This document shows, one piece after another, positions 6,898 to 16,171 of a DNA stretch of 64,000 nt (position 1 is its first letter; every line of letters begins with the position of its first letter). The position numbers and the translations under genes are program-made. Location: NCBI GenBank assembly GCA_045579085.1, contig JAZNLO010000010.1:1-64000 (forward strand). Direction: 5' to 3'. The notes beneath the pieces were generated by a model. That model saw only the letters and a list, made by a program, of their open reading frames with translations. It ran no database searches and was not told the DNA's origin. The stretch is from RGIG2206 sp045579085. GTDB lineage: Bacteria > Bacillota > Clostridia > Oscillospirales > Acutalibacteraceae.

Positions 6898-7632
6898 CTA
6901 TTTGCGTGCCTTGCTTCTCGCAAGCTGACTCATTGTCACACCAAAAGTACACACAAAGCTCGGCGCAATAAACACAAACGAAGCAACAATTATGAGAATA
7001 AGCGAGATTATATCAAAGCTTGAACTGATGCCTGCACCGACTGAAAGTACAAGATAAACGATAGCCGCAGAGGCTAAGAACACAATCCAGTTTATGACTA
7101 TTGAAACCACACGCTGCCAAGTAGAGTCAAGCGGCAGAGTAAAGTTGCAGATATGCATTAATATAATTATGTAAGTCATAACGCCGCCTATTATAATGAG
7201 GGGGAAGTAATACGGCTGAACAAAGCATACAAAGAGAGCGTAGCCTGTAAGCAGTATAGCAGGGCAGACCGACAGCAAAATGTAGCTGAGCGGCTTGATT
7301 GAGCTTTTGCGGCAGATAAACTCAGCGGCAACGACCGAAACCCAGTAAACGCCGAGAAAAACGCTCACAGCGGTATAAAGGCAGTCCAGACTGAGATTGT
7401 TCGCTGAGTTGATGCCGCCCATCAGTATATCGTTTTCGATTATGATTGCCTGTTGAGTGAAAAACCAAACTGTGATAACGGCAAAAACCACCGCCGACTC
7501 AATAACAGTAGCAACCTTTCTGATTTTAGCGCTTACGTTTTTAGCAATAAAGCCTTTGTAAGCAAGGATTGCAAGCGGGCACATAAGTATAAGAAGAATA
7601 ATCGCAATAAATTGCATAATCAACACATCCAT
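6898..7632 (-). CDS. Polytopic membrane protein of unknown function
   Basis: This 244-residue protein has about seven predicted membrane helices. The first (residues 5-27) starts almost at the N-terminus. Loops are short, with few conserved polar residues, and the C-terminal tail is basic (SQLARSKARK). I recognise no family. It is the first gene of the run leading to the second membrane protein and aroK. No strong ribosome site precedes the ATG at 7632, so an internal start such as the Met at residue 6 is possible. Confidence 0.65.
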   Translation of the reverse strand: MDVLIMQFIAIILLILMCPLAILAYKGFIAKNVSAKIRKVATVIESAVVFAVITVWFFTQQAIIIENDILMGGINSANNLSLDCLYTAVSVFLGVYWVSVVAAEFICRKSSIKPLSYILLSVCPAILLTGYALFVCFVQPYYFPLIIIGGVMTYIIILMHICNFTLPLDSTWQRVVSIVINWIVFLASAAIVYLVLSVGAGISSSFDIISLILIIVASFVFIAPSFVCTFGVTMSQLARSKARK

Positions 7633-7691
7633 TTGTTTAATATAACATTATAATAGCACATATTTTGTCAATTTCCAATCTTTAAATTGAA

Positions 7692-7720
7692 TTGACAGCA
7701 ATAAAACTTTGTCATATTAT
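7692..7720 (+). promoter_or_regulatory. Promoter of tadA
   Basis: Perfect TTGACA (7692-7697), 17-bp spacer and TATTAT (7715-7720), about 40 nt before the tadA start. Confidence 0.75.
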
Positions 7721-7760
7721 AAATGTATGTTGATATAAAGGTCAAACGGGGGTGATAAGC

Positions 7761-8234
7761 GTGCGGATTGATATCAAACAGGATGAAAAGTTTATGCAGG
7801 AGGCTCTCAGGCTGGCGGCGGAGGCTGCAAGCGAGGGCGAGGTGCCTGTAGGCGCAGTGGTTGTTAAGGACGGCAAGATTATAGGCAGAGGACGAAACCG
7901 CCGTGAAAACGATAAGAACGCGCTTGCACACGCCGAGATAGAGGCGATAAACGATGCCTGTGCCGCGCTTGAGAGCTGGCGGCTGAGCGGCTGCGAACTG
8001 TATGTTACGCTTGAGCCTTGCCCAATGTGCGCAGGCGCAATAATAAATTCACGGCTCGAGAGAGTCGTTTTCGGTGCAATGGATAATAAGGCGGGCTCGG
8101 TTGGCTCGATTATAAATATGTTTGACTTGCCGTATAACCATCGTCCGAGAATAACAGTCGGGGTAGGGGAGAAGGAATGCTCTGAAGTCTTGAGCGATTT
8201 TTTCAAGGATTTAAGAAAAGGTGAAAAGGACTGA
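7761..8234 (+). CDS. tadA: tRNA-specific adenosine deaminase
   Basis: TadA converts A34 to inosine in tRNA-Arg(ACG). The zinc-deaminase motifs are complete: HAEIEA with the catalytic Glu (about residue 54) and PCPMCAGA with two zinc-binding Cys. The C-terminus YNHRPRITVGV is typical of TadA. Length is 157 residues from the GTG at 7761, chosen because GGGGGTG lies 6 nt upstream. An in-frame GTG at 7752 overlaps that site. The gene is followed at 4 nt, or overlapped, by the CPBP protease gene, forming a two-gene unit. Confidence 0.9.
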   Translation: MRIDIKQDEKFMQEALRLAAEAASEGEVPVGAVVVKDGKIIGRGRNRRENDKNALAHAEIEAINDACAALESWRLSGCELYVTLEPCPMCAGAIINSRLERVVFGAMDNKAGSVGSIINMFDLPYNHRPRITVGVGEKECSEVLSDFFKDLRKGEKD

Positions 8235-8238
8235 TTTC

Positions 8239-9243
8239 GTGACATATGATGAATTAAGGGCAATAGAACGTCCGTTAAAGAGCGATTTTTCTCGCATAGG
8301 CTTCGGTGTGGCGGCACTGCTTTGCGTGTGGCTTGCGGCGCAAAACATAATCTATTTGGTAGTCGAATTTGTTGCGCCAACCTTAATTGACTATGTGTGG
8401 TTTACAACTGCGCTCAATGTGGTAACACTTTATTTGCTCAGCGTGCCTGTTTTTCTGCTTATAATAGGTAGGATGCGCAAGCGCAGCATACCTAAGGCAA
8501 GACTAAACTTTGCAACCTGGTGCGTGCTGATTGTGATATGCCTGTCGCTGAGCCAGATAGGCGCGTTGATAAGCAATGTTATAATGTCCGCCTTTGACAC
8601 ACTGGTGCAGGGCAACAGCACAAACGTTGTAGAGGATATGGTCGACTCGTTGCCGTTGCCGCTGCTTGCGGCGTACACAGTAATAATTGCACCGATAGGT
8701 GAGGAGCTGATATTCAGAAAAGCGCTGTGCGACCGCCTGAGCCGTTACGGCGAAGCGTGTGCAATTGTGATATCAGCGCTGATATTTGCAGGCTTTCACG
8801 GCAACCTGTTTCAGTTTGTGTATGCGTTTTTGCTTGGGCTTGTGTTTGCACACGTGTATTTAAAAACGGGCAAAATCCGTAATACGATATTTTTGCATAT
8901 GGTGGTCAACTTTTTCGGCGGTATTGTGCCAACGGTGCTTATGAAGTTTATCGGGAAGAATTTTCTTACACAACTGTCCTCAGGCAATATAAACTTTATC
9001 TTAGATAACTTGCCGAAATTCAGCGTGTTGATTATCTATGAATTGTTTGTCTACGGCGTGATGATAGCAGGAGTCATTTTACTGATAATTTTCAGAAAAA
9101 GGATAACGTTTAGTCAAACAGAAATATTTATTCCTGCATCAAGGAAAATACCTGTTATGATTTTAAATAGCGGAATGATAACTTTCGCAGTTTTCATCTC
9201 AATTTATATGCTTTTCACCCTGATTACGAACGCTCTTTTGTAA
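8239..9243 (+). CDS. CPBP family intramembrane metalloprotease
   Basis: CPBP (CAAX-protease/bacteriocin-processing, Abi) proteins are glutamate-type intramembrane proteases. This 334-residue protein has about eight membrane helices and the family motifs in order. These are EELIFRK (EExxxR, about residues 155-161), FAGFHGN (FxxxH, about 184-190) and HMVVNFFG (HxxxN, about 219-226). The start GTG at 8239 has AAGGA at 8 nt; an in-frame GTG at 8221 would overlap tadA by 14 nt. The stop codon TAA lies within the loop and stem of the terminator. The substrate is unknown. No bacteriocin gene is adjacent. Confidence 0.88.
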   Translation: MTYDELRAIERPLKSDFSRIGFGVAALLCVWLAAQNIIYLVVEFVAPTLIDYVWFTTALNVVTLYLLSVPVFLLIIGRMRKRSIPKARLNFATWCVLIVICLSLSQIGALISNVIMSAFDTLVQGNSTNVVEDMVDSLPLPLLAAYTVIIAPIGEELIFRKALCDRLSRYGEACAIVISALIFAGFHGNLFQFVYAFLLGLVFAHVYLKTGKIRNTIFLHMVVNFFGGIVPTVLMKFIGKNFLTQLSSGNINFILDNLPKFSVLIIYELFVYGVMIAGVILLIIFRKRITFSQTEIFIPASRKIPVMILNSGMITFAVFISIYMLFTLITNALL

Positions 9244-9257
9244 GAGCGTTCTATTTT
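9229..9257 (+). terminator. Terminator of the tadA-CPBP unit
   Basis: AACGCTCTT (9229-9237) pairs with AAGAGCGTT (9242-9250) around TTGT, followed by CTATTTTTTG. The stem overlaps the last codons and the stop codon of the CPBP gene. Confidence 0.85.
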
Positions 9258-9291
9258 TTGTAAAAAATGCTATAAAAGTATATAAATCATA

Positions 9292-9320
9292 TTGAAATTA
9301 TAATAGTTTGTTGTTATAAT
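9292..9320 (+). promoter_or_regulatory. Promoter of the sugar-uptake operon
   Basis: TTGAAA (9292-9297), exactly 17 bp and perfect TATAAT (9315-9320). It is the only near-consensus promoter ahead of the eight-gene operon and implies a start near 9327. Confidence 0.75.
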
Positions 9321-9326
9321 TAGACA

Positions 9327-9682
9327 AAGCATTAAGAATCGTGATGTAAAAATTCTTAAAAAACTCAATCCATTTCTATACATAATGATGAATGAACTGT
9401 ACAAGCATTTTCATATAATGGGGTTAACAGGCACGGTTTAGCCAAGAATTTGTGTCAGTTGTCTACATTTTTGTCAAAGTAAATGTGAAAAATGCCGAAA
9501 AATGTAAAATGTTTGTAAATAGGCTGTAAAAACTGTTTAATTTATGATAAAATGATACGACATGGTATTATAAAATTGCACATATTATGACAACGCTCAT
9601 CCGGTTTTGCCTGAAAAAACGGCATATCTCGGATTTTTAGCATTGTCTATGTAATATAAATAGTCAGAAGGGGAAATGCTGA
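9327..9682 (+). other. Long untranslated leader of the sugar-uptake operon
   Basis: About 355 nt separate the promoter from the first start codon. No convincing open frame is present. AAGAAT/ATTCTT (about 9331-9355) can form a small hairpin. A second weak promoter-like sequence (TGGTATTAT, about 9563-9571) lies nearer the gene. I recognise no known riboswitch, T-box or terminator/antiterminator pair. The length suggests post-transcriptional control or distal operator sites. Confidence 0.5.
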
Positions 9683-12676
9683 ATGAACAAAAAACGTGTG
9701 ATTTCATTCTTGCTCGCACTGCTGATGGTATCAACAATGATGCCGATGCTGGTGGCTTCTGCAACAAACTCGCAAGACGTTGTTGCAGGCGGTGAAACTG
9801 CGGTTGAATCAACCACAGAATCATCAGGCACTCTCAGCGAACTCAGCTATTACGAGTATCTCGAAGCGCACAAGGATGCTAAGACCGATGTAAAAGACGT
9901 AGAAATTGACGTCTTGAACTACGTTGGCACCGATGGCGTGGTGACAGAAAACATAAAGGATGATAACGGCAAAGCCTATGACGCTGTAAAGCTTGTTGTG
10001 GGCGGAAATGTTGAGTGGAAGGTTAATATAACCGAACCGGGCTTATATAATATTTCCACAATATTTATGCCGATTGTAGATAAGCCGATAAATGCGGAGG
10101 TACGCATATATATCGACGGTGTAACCCCCTTTACAGAAGCAACAGCAGTAACGTTTGGTCGCGTCTGGAAGGACAGCTACGGCGAAAACACAAAGTTCAA
10201 CGAGTACGGCCACAAGGTTGACGCATCGGGCAATGAGCTTTCACCCGATTCAGTCGAGGTCTCACGTTGGACTGACTATGTGCTGCACGATAACGACTAT
10301 ATGACAGATGCGGACTTCCTTTTCTATTTATCAGAGGGAGAGCATACTATATCGTTTAAATCTCAGCGTGAAGCTGTGGCATTTGCTTCTCTTAAGCTGA
10401 CTCAGCAAAAATCTGTTATTACATATGAAGAGTATCTTGCGCTCCATTCTGACGCAGAGGTATATAAAGGTGAGCCCATTAGATTTGAGGCAGAAAACTC
10501 ATACGAGCACTCTGAGCGTAACCTCAGCATGTGGACTTCATATTCATCTGCCTCAACATCACCGAGTCACTATTCACAGATTCGTCTGAGCAATATCGGC
10601 GGAGAAACCTGGAACAAGGTTGGCAAGTGGATATCATGGGAGGTTGAGGTTGAAGAAGACGGATTGTACGCAATCTCCTATAAATATATGCAAAACTATG
10701 TTCGCGGCTTCAAAGTATACCGCACCTTAATGCTTGACGGAGAGGTGCCGTATGCAGAAATGAAGACAGTGTCCTTTGACCCGAACACAGACTGGAAAAA
10801 CTACACTGTAGGCAATAAAGACGGTGAAGCGTATTACCTCTACCTTACAGCAGGTAAGAAGCACATCATTACACTTACAGCAACACTTGGCCCGTTGGTT
10901 GACTCCTTGCAGGCTTTGCAGAATTGCATCAACGAGCTCAACAACGATTACCTGCAGATAATCGCAGTAACAGGAACCACACCCGATACCCTTCGTGACT
11001 ATGACCTTGACCGTGAAATCCCCACACTGATTGACAGCTTCAAGGCAGTAAATAAGGACCTTAAGAAAATAGGCAAGGACCTCTCTAACTTCAACAGCGG
11101 ACTTTCAGGCGGAATGTCAGCGTTTATCGACGTTATGACAAAGCAGCTTGATAAGTTCATCAAAAACCCGCTTGAAATCACAGAGGACCTCAACGCTTAC
11201 AAAACCAACATTTCCTCACTTTCTGATATGCTTAGCGATATGAGCAACCAGTCTTTGCTGTTGGATGTATTCTATCTTGGCGGAGAAGACGATTTGCCTA
11301 AAACTCAGGCAAGCTTCTGGGAATCGCTTAAATTTACAGTTTTAAGCTTCTTTGCTTCCTTTACAACTGACTATAACGCATACGGAAACAACTATACAGA
11401 CGGTGAAGACGGCGCATACGTTTGCGAGCCTATCACAGTATGGATGTCATCGGGACGTGACCAGTTCAACGTGCTCAAGACAATCATTGACGATAAGTTT
11501 GTGCCTGAATACGGCATTCCCGTTGATATGAGCCTTGTTCCTGTAGGAAGTGCGCTCACACAGGCAATACTCGCAGGAATCGGACCTGATGCTTGCTTGT
11601 ATGTTGACGATGCAACACCTGTTAACTATTCAATGCGTGGTTCACTTGAGGATATGAACCAGTTTAACGCAGAAAACCAGTACGACTCTGAGGGCAACCT
11701 TAATTATAAATACACCTTTGAAGAGGTTAAGTCCTGGTTCTATGATTCAGCTTTTGTACCTTTGACATATTTTGATAACAAGGTTTATGGTCTGCCACAG
11801 ACACAGGAATTCCAGATGATGTTCTATCGTGAAGATGTACTTGCTGAGCTTGGCATCGATGCACCTGAAACTTGGGAAGACCTGAGAGATTGTCTGACAA
11901 TCATCCAGCGTGAAAATATGAACGTTGGTATTAACGGCGTAGGCATCAACACCTACTTATATCAGGCAGGCGGTACCTTCTATAATGAAGACCTTACCGC
12001 CACCAACATCACAACTCACGTAGCGGTAGACGCATTTGATACATTTACAAGCCTGTACACCGACTACGGCGTAGCATTGGCTTACGATGCGCTCAACCGT
12101 TTCCGTTCAGGTGAGTATCCGATAGTGTTCCAGAATTACAGCTTCTACAACAACCTTAACGTAGGTGCACCCGAAATCAAGGGACTCTGGAAAATGACAG
12201 CTATTCCGGGCACCGAAAGAGAAGACGGAACAGTAAACCACGCAAGCACAACATTTGGAACAGTTTGCATAATGCTCAAGGGCTGCGAAAACAAAAACCG
12301 TGTATACGACTTCCTCACTTGGTGGGTTAGTGCTGATACACAGGCAAGCTACGGAAACAACCTTGAAGCAAGACTTGGCGCAGGCGGACGTTACACCACT
12401 GCAAACAAAGAGGCATTTGAGATGCTTCCTTGGTCATATGACGATGCAAACGAAATAAAAGAAGCTTGGGCCGATATGATAAACGTGCCTAAGGTACCCG
12501 GTGACTACTATGTACAGCGTATGCTTGACAACGCTTTCAGAGCAGTAGTTTACAACGGTGAAAACGTAAGAGAAGCGCTTGTACGTTATTCTAAGGAAAT
12601 AGATAAAGAGTTAGTACGTAAGCGTGAGCAGTACGGCATAGATGAAATCGTAGCCGCCGCTAAAGCAAATAAGTAG
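9683..12676 (+). CDS. Very large chimeric extracellular sugar-binding protein
   Basis: This 997-residue exported protein has a C-terminal family 1 (CUT1-type) sugar-binding module, about residues 580-997. It begins EPITVWMSSGRDQFN and contains DACLYVDDATPVNY, YGLPQTQEFQMMFYREDVL and EWADM-like EAWADMINV. Before it come a signal peptide without lipobox Cys (LLVASATNS), then two tandem beta-sandwich-like units. Each unit opens with a Y-x-EYL-x2-H-x-DA motif (residues 56 and 248), resembling carbohydrate-binding modules. A helical linker spans about 405-575. Ordinary family members are about 420-450 residues. RBS AAGGGG precedes the ATG. It is the first gene of the operon and is followed directly by permeases. 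The sugar is unknown. Confidence 0.88.
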   Translation: MNKKRVISFLLALLMVSTMMPMLVASATNSQDVVAGGETAVESTTESSGTLSELSYYEYLEAHKDAKTDVKDVEIDVLNYVGTDGVVTENIKDDNGKAYDAVKLVVGGNVEWKVNITEPGLYNISTIFMPIVDKPINAEVRIYIDGVTPFTEATAVTFGRVWKDSYGENTKFNEYGHKVDASGNELSPDSVEVSRWTDYVLHDNDYMTDADFLFYLSEGEHTISFKSQREAVAFASLKLTQQKSVITYEEYLALHSDAEVYKGEPIRFEAENSYEHSERNLSMWTSYSSASTSPSHYSQIRLSNIGGETWNKVGKWISWEVEVEEDGLYAISYKYMQNYVRGFKVYRTLMLDGEVPYAEMKTVSFDPNTDWKNYTVGNKDGEAYYLYLTAGKKHIITLTATLGPLVDSLQALQNCINELNNDYLQIIAVTGTTPDTLRDYDLDREIPTLIDSFKAVNKDLKKIGKDLSNFNSGLSGGMSAFIDVMTKQLDKFIKNPLEITEDLNAYKTNISSLSDMLSDMSNQSLLLDVFYLGGEDDLPKTQASFWESLKFTVLSFFASFTTDYNAYGNNYTDGEDGAYVCEPITVWMSSGRDQFNVLKTIIDDKFVPEYGIPVDMSLVPVGSALTQAILAGIGPDACLYVDDATPVNYSMRGSLEDMNQFNAENQYDSEGNLNYKYTFEEVKSWFYDSAFVPLTYFDNKVYGLPQTQEFQMMFYREDVLAELGIDAPETWEDLRDCLTIIQRENMNVGINGVGINTYLYQAGGTFYNEDLTATNITTHVAVDAFDTFTSLYTDYGVALAYDALNRFRSGEYPIVFQNYSFYNNLNVGAPEIKGLWKMTAIPGTEREDGTVNHASTTFGTVCIMLKGCENKNRVYDFLTWWVSADTQASYGNNLEARLGAGGRYTTANKEAFEMLPWSYDDANEIKEAWADMINVPKVPGDYYVQRMLDNAFRAVVYNGENVREALVRYSKEIDKELVRKREQYGIDEIVAAAKANK

Positions 12677-12691
12677 GGGGAGGAATAAGAA

Positions 12692-13594
12692 TTGGTTACC
12701 AAAAAGAATAAAAAGCTTAATAAAACCGGTGCCGCAACATTCTTTATGATTGCTCCCTGGGGATTATTATTTATTGTATTTATGCTTATTCCTGTTTTAG
12801 TAGCGGTGCTGTTCAGCTTCACTTACTTTGATATGCTGAACTTTCCCATGTTTAACGGAGTAGAAAACTATCTTCGACTTGTGCTCGATGATGACGTTTT
12901 CACAATTTCGTTTAAAAACACAATAGTAATTGCTGTTGTTACAGGTCCTGCAGGATACTTAATCAGCTTTGTAGTAGCATGGTGTATATGCGAGTTTAAG
13001 CGTGGAATGCGTTCTGTGCTTACGCTGTGCTTCTACGCACCCACACTTTCGGGTAGCGTATATGTTATCTGGAACTACATATTCAACGGCGACTCATACG
13101 GTCTTATCAACTCATTGCTTATTGAGTGGGGCCTTATCAGTACACCGATTCAGTTCACAACCAATACGAATTATACAATGATGGTTGTATTGATTGTTAT
13201 GTTGTGGCAGAGTACAGGCCAGGCATTCTTGACCTTCGTTGCAGGCTTGCAGTCACTCAATCCTGAGCTTGCTGAAGCGGCATCAATTGATGGTATTAAG
13301 AATCGTTGGCAGGAGCTTATATATGTAACCTTGCCGCAGATGAAGCCTCAGCTCGTGCTTGGTGCAGTTTTCGCAATATCAGGCGCATTCGCTTGCGGTG
13401 CGGTAAACGAATCACTAACCGGCAACCCGAGTACAGACTATTCAACGCATACTATTTTGATGCACATGAAGGACTATGCCTTTACCCGTTTTGAAATGGG
13501 TTATGCGTGTGCAGTTGCGATTGCGTTGTTTGCGATAATGCTTGTGTTCTGGTACCTTATTAATAAGGTATTGGCACGCTGGAGTACGGATTAA
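12692..13594 (+). CDS. Sugar ABC permease, MalF/UgpA type (pair 1)
   Basis: This 300-residue CUT1-family permease has about six helices. The cytoplasmic EAA loop that contacts the ATPase is clear: EAASIDGIKNRWQELIYVTL, about residues 190-209. N-terminal TGAATFFMIAPWGLLFIVFML is the usual first helix. The start is TTG at 12692, with GGGGGAGG 8 nt upstream; no ATG fits. It lies 15 nt after the binding-protein gene and 16 nt before its partner permease, so it should form a heterodimer with the next product. Confidence 0.92.
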   Translation: MVTKKNKKLNKTGAATFFMIAPWGLLFIVFMLIPVLVAVLFSFTYFDMLNFPMFNGVENYLRLVLDDDVFTISFKNTIVIAVVTGPAGYLISFVVAWCICEFKRGMRSVLTLCFYAPTLSGSVYVIWNYIFNGDSYGLINSLLIEWGLISTPIQFTTNTNYTMMVVLIVMLWQSTGQAFLTFVAGLQSLNPELAEAASIDGIKNRWQELIYVTLPQMKPQLVLGAVFAISGAFACGAVNESLTGNPSTDYSTHTILMHMKDYAFTRFEMGYACAVAIALFAIMLVFWYLINKVLARWSTD

Positions 13595-13610
13595 GGAGGT
13601 GGCACTGAAA

Positions 13611-14525
13611 ATGGCGAAAAATTTACAAATCAACCCCGATGCAACATATACCAAGAGATTTCTTCGTATGCGCGGCGGTAACAAGAAGAAGATAAACCGC
13701 TCAATAGGCGGAAACATAGCAATGTTTGTATTTTTGGCTTTGGCCAGCTTGTTTATGGTGCTTCCCCTTTACTATACGACTATAACAGCGTTTAAGCCGC
13801 TTAACGAATTGTTTGTATTCCCGCCCAGATTCTATGTAGTAAACCCCACAGTAGGAAACTTTATAGATATGGCGCGTCTTATCTCAGGCTCACGAGTACC
13901 GTTTTTGAGATACGTGTTCAACAGCGTGGTTATAGCAGTATTCGGAACAGTGCTTAACATTATAATAGGCGCGATGGCAGCCTATCCTTTGGCAAAGCAT
14001 AAGTTTAAATTCAGAGCAACGCTTTATCAGATTGTTGTTTACGCGATGCTCTTCAGACCGGAAGTTATTGACATTCCGCGTTACCTTATTATTGCAAACC
14101 TTAATATGATAAACACATATTGGGCGATACTTCTTCCGGCTCTTTCGGGAACACTTGGTTTGTTCCTGATGAGGCAGTTTATCACCTCAAATATGCCGGA
14201 CACAGTTCTTGAGGCAGCCCGTATAGACGGAGCGGGAGAGTGGCGTATATTCTGGAAAATAGTAATGCCAAACGTTAAGCCTGCGTGGTTAACGCTTTCA
14301 ATCTTCCAGTTCCAGACTATGTGGCACGCCACCGGAACAGAGTACATCTATGATGAGCCAATGAAGATGCTGCCCACAGCACTTAACCAGATAGTTGCAG
14401 GCGGTGTTGCCAGGTCAGGCGCCGCATCAGCTGTTTCACTGGTATTGATGCTTCCTCCGATAGTGCTGTTTATGTTCAGCCAGAATTCCATAATGGAAAC
14501 GATGTCAACATCAGGCTTGAAATAA
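13611..14525 (+). CDS. Sugar ABC permease, MalG/UgpE type (pair 1)
   Basis: This 304-residue inner-membrane permease has an EAA loop EAARIDGAGEWRIFWKIVMP (about residues 202-221) and the MalG-type start LFMVLPLYYTTITAFKPLNE. The ATG at 13611 follows AAGGAGGT at 10 nt. The frame is open further upstream but would overlap the previous gene by 53 nt. It should dimerise with the preceding permease. Past the stop, ACCGC-AAAAA-GCGGT (14548-14562) forms a short hairpin with few Us, which may set a lower level of the downstream genes. Confidence 0.92.
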   Translation: MAKNLQINPDATYTKRFLRMRGGNKKKINRSIGGNIAMFVFLALASLFMVLPLYYTTITAFKPLNELFVFPPRFYVVNPTVGNFIDMARLISGSRVPFLRYVFNSVVIAVFGTVLNIIIGAMAAYPLAKHKFKFRATLYQIVVYAMLFRPEVIDIPRYLIIANLNMINTYWAILLPALSGTLGLFLMRQFITSNMPDTVLEAARIDGAGEWRIFWKIVMPNVKPAWLTLSIFQFQTMWHATGTEYIYDEPMKMLPTALNQIVAGGVARSGAASAVSLVLMLPPIVLFMFSQNSIMETMSTSGLK

Positions 14526-14580
14526 ATTAAACTATCAGAAATAACGCACCGCAAAAAGCGGTTTGAATGGAGGAAAAATT

Positions 14581-16158
14581 ATGAGAAAGGCAGTAAGATT
14601 TATCAGCCTCGCAGCTATAGCTGTGTTGCTGATGGCTATGACTGCGGTGCCCGCATCGGCTTTGTCAACGGCACCATATAAGGGTTACAACTACGACCCT
14701 TACGGAGACCCTACCTCAGCACCGCTGGGATATGTTCCGAGCAAAACATATAGCTATATAGATTTTGGATTGGACGTAGCGCTTTCAAGTCCTGAAGATT
14801 TCTTTGTTTTCACAGATGAAGACGGCGCACAGTCATTATGGATAGCAGATACAAACAACAACAGAATCGTTGTTGTTGATAGTAACTATAAGCTTGTCAG
14901 AATTATAACTGAGTTTGTAACTCAGGAGGGCGAAAGCAAAGCACTGATAGCCCCTCAGAGCGTGTTTGTAAAGTATAACAAGGATTTGAATACAAATGAA
15001 ATCTTTGTTTGCACAGGCGGCTCAAAAATCGATGACAAGGGTAAGCCCGCAGGTGAATGCTTTGTATATTCAGCAACCTTTGAGGGCGTGCTTGTAAAGA
15101 CATTCAGCAACCCCACAGATGCAATAATTAAGCTTGACGAATTTATGCCAAGCTCGGTTGTTGTTGACAACTCAGGCTTCGTGTATATACACGTTAATAA
15201 CTGTACTGAGGGCTTGGTTGTTCTGAGATATTCCGATGGCTCCTTTATGACATATTACGGAGCTAATAAGGTTGTTCTTACCTGGAAAACGTCAGTCCAG
15301 CAAACCTGGAAAAAGATATTCTCACGTGAGGCATCATCGACTATGATTAGCCTTACGCCTACAGAGATGTCCGGCATTTTCATCGACCATGAGGACTTCA
15401 TTTATACCACCACCTCAACCATTGAGATGGACCCCGATTTGAGAGTAAGAAAGCTCAACGGTCTGGGCGAGAACATTCTTAAGGGCGATACAAACGCGCT
15501 GGTAGATGTAGTTTTCGGTGAACGAGAGAAGCTTGGCCCTAACATTGACACCAGAATGATTGATATCTGCGTTGATGAAAACGGAGTTATGGCAACGCTT
15601 GACGCAGAGCTTGGAAGAGTATATCTCTATGACCAAACTTGTATGCTGATGACTGTTTTCGGCTTCAAGACCGACGGTTCAGGTAACACCCAAAACGGTG
15701 CAACATTTGAGCCTTACGGAATAGAAAAGATGGGTGAAAACTATCTCGTGCTTGACCGCAAGGTAGGCACCATAGTAGCATACAGACCAACCTATTATAT
15801 AAAGATGCTTGAGGAAGCAAACGATTATTACCTCAAGGGCTGGTATATAGAGGGTGAGCAATATTGGCGCGAAGTAATCAAGTACGATGCCAACTTTGCT
15901 CGCGGATATGCAGCAATAGGTAAATCCTTGCTTGAGCAGGAGAAGTACGAGGATGCACTTGAGTGGCTGAAAAAAGGTCAGGACAGAACATCTTATTCAA
16001 AGGCATACACAGAGTTCAGACGTGAGTTCTTGCGTGAAAACTATATGTGGTTTGTGCCGTTGATTGCTGCAGCGATAGTAGCTTTCGTGCTGTTAATTAA
16101 GCTGATACAGAAACTCTTGGGCGTAAAAACCAAGAAGAACAAGATAACATTCAACTAA
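14581..16158 (+). CDS. Membrane-anchored NHL/beta-propeller and TPR protein
   Basis: This 525-residue exported protein has a signal peptide (MRKAVRFISLAAIAVLLMAM, ending ASA). Repeats about residues 50-400 fit NHL/SMP-30-type propeller blades, such as SLWIADTNNNRIVVVDSN, GFVYIHVNN and GVMATLDAELGRVYLYDQ. A TPR-like helical pair follows (about 415-485, FARGYAAIGKSLLEQEKYED). One transmembrane helix (about 492-514) ends in the basic tail KTKKNK. The bulk therefore lies outside the cell with the C-terminus inside. ATG at 14581 follows GGAGG at 7 nt. It lies between transporter genes and may act as a scaffold or sensor; that role is inferred. Confidence 0.75.
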   Translation: MRKAVRFISLAAIAVLLMAMTAVPASALSTAPYKGYNYDPYGDPTSAPLGYVPSKTYSYIDFGLDVALSSPEDFFVFTDEDGAQSLWIADTNNNRIVVVDSNYKLVRIITEFVTQEGESKALIAPQSVFVKYNKDLNTNEIFVCTGGSKIDDKGKPAGECFVYSATFEGVLVKTFSNPTDAIIKLDEFMPSSVVVDNSGFVYIHVNNCTEGLVVLRYSDGSFMTYYGANKVVLTWKTSVQQTWKKIFSREASSTMISLTPTEMSGIFIDHEDFIYTTTSTIEMDPDLRVRKLNGLGENILKGDTNALVDVVFGEREKLGPNIDTRMIDICVDENGVMATLDAELGRVYLYDQTCMLMTVFGFKTDGSGNTQNGATFEPYGIEKMGENYLVLDRKVGTIVAYRPTYYIKMLEEANDYYLKGWYIEGEQYWREVIKYDANFARGYAAIGKSLLEQEKYEDALEWLKKGQDRTSYSKAYTEFRREFLRENYMWFVPLIAAAIVAFVLLIKLIQKLLGVKTKKNKITFN

Positions 16159-16171
16159 AGGAGGGAGATTT

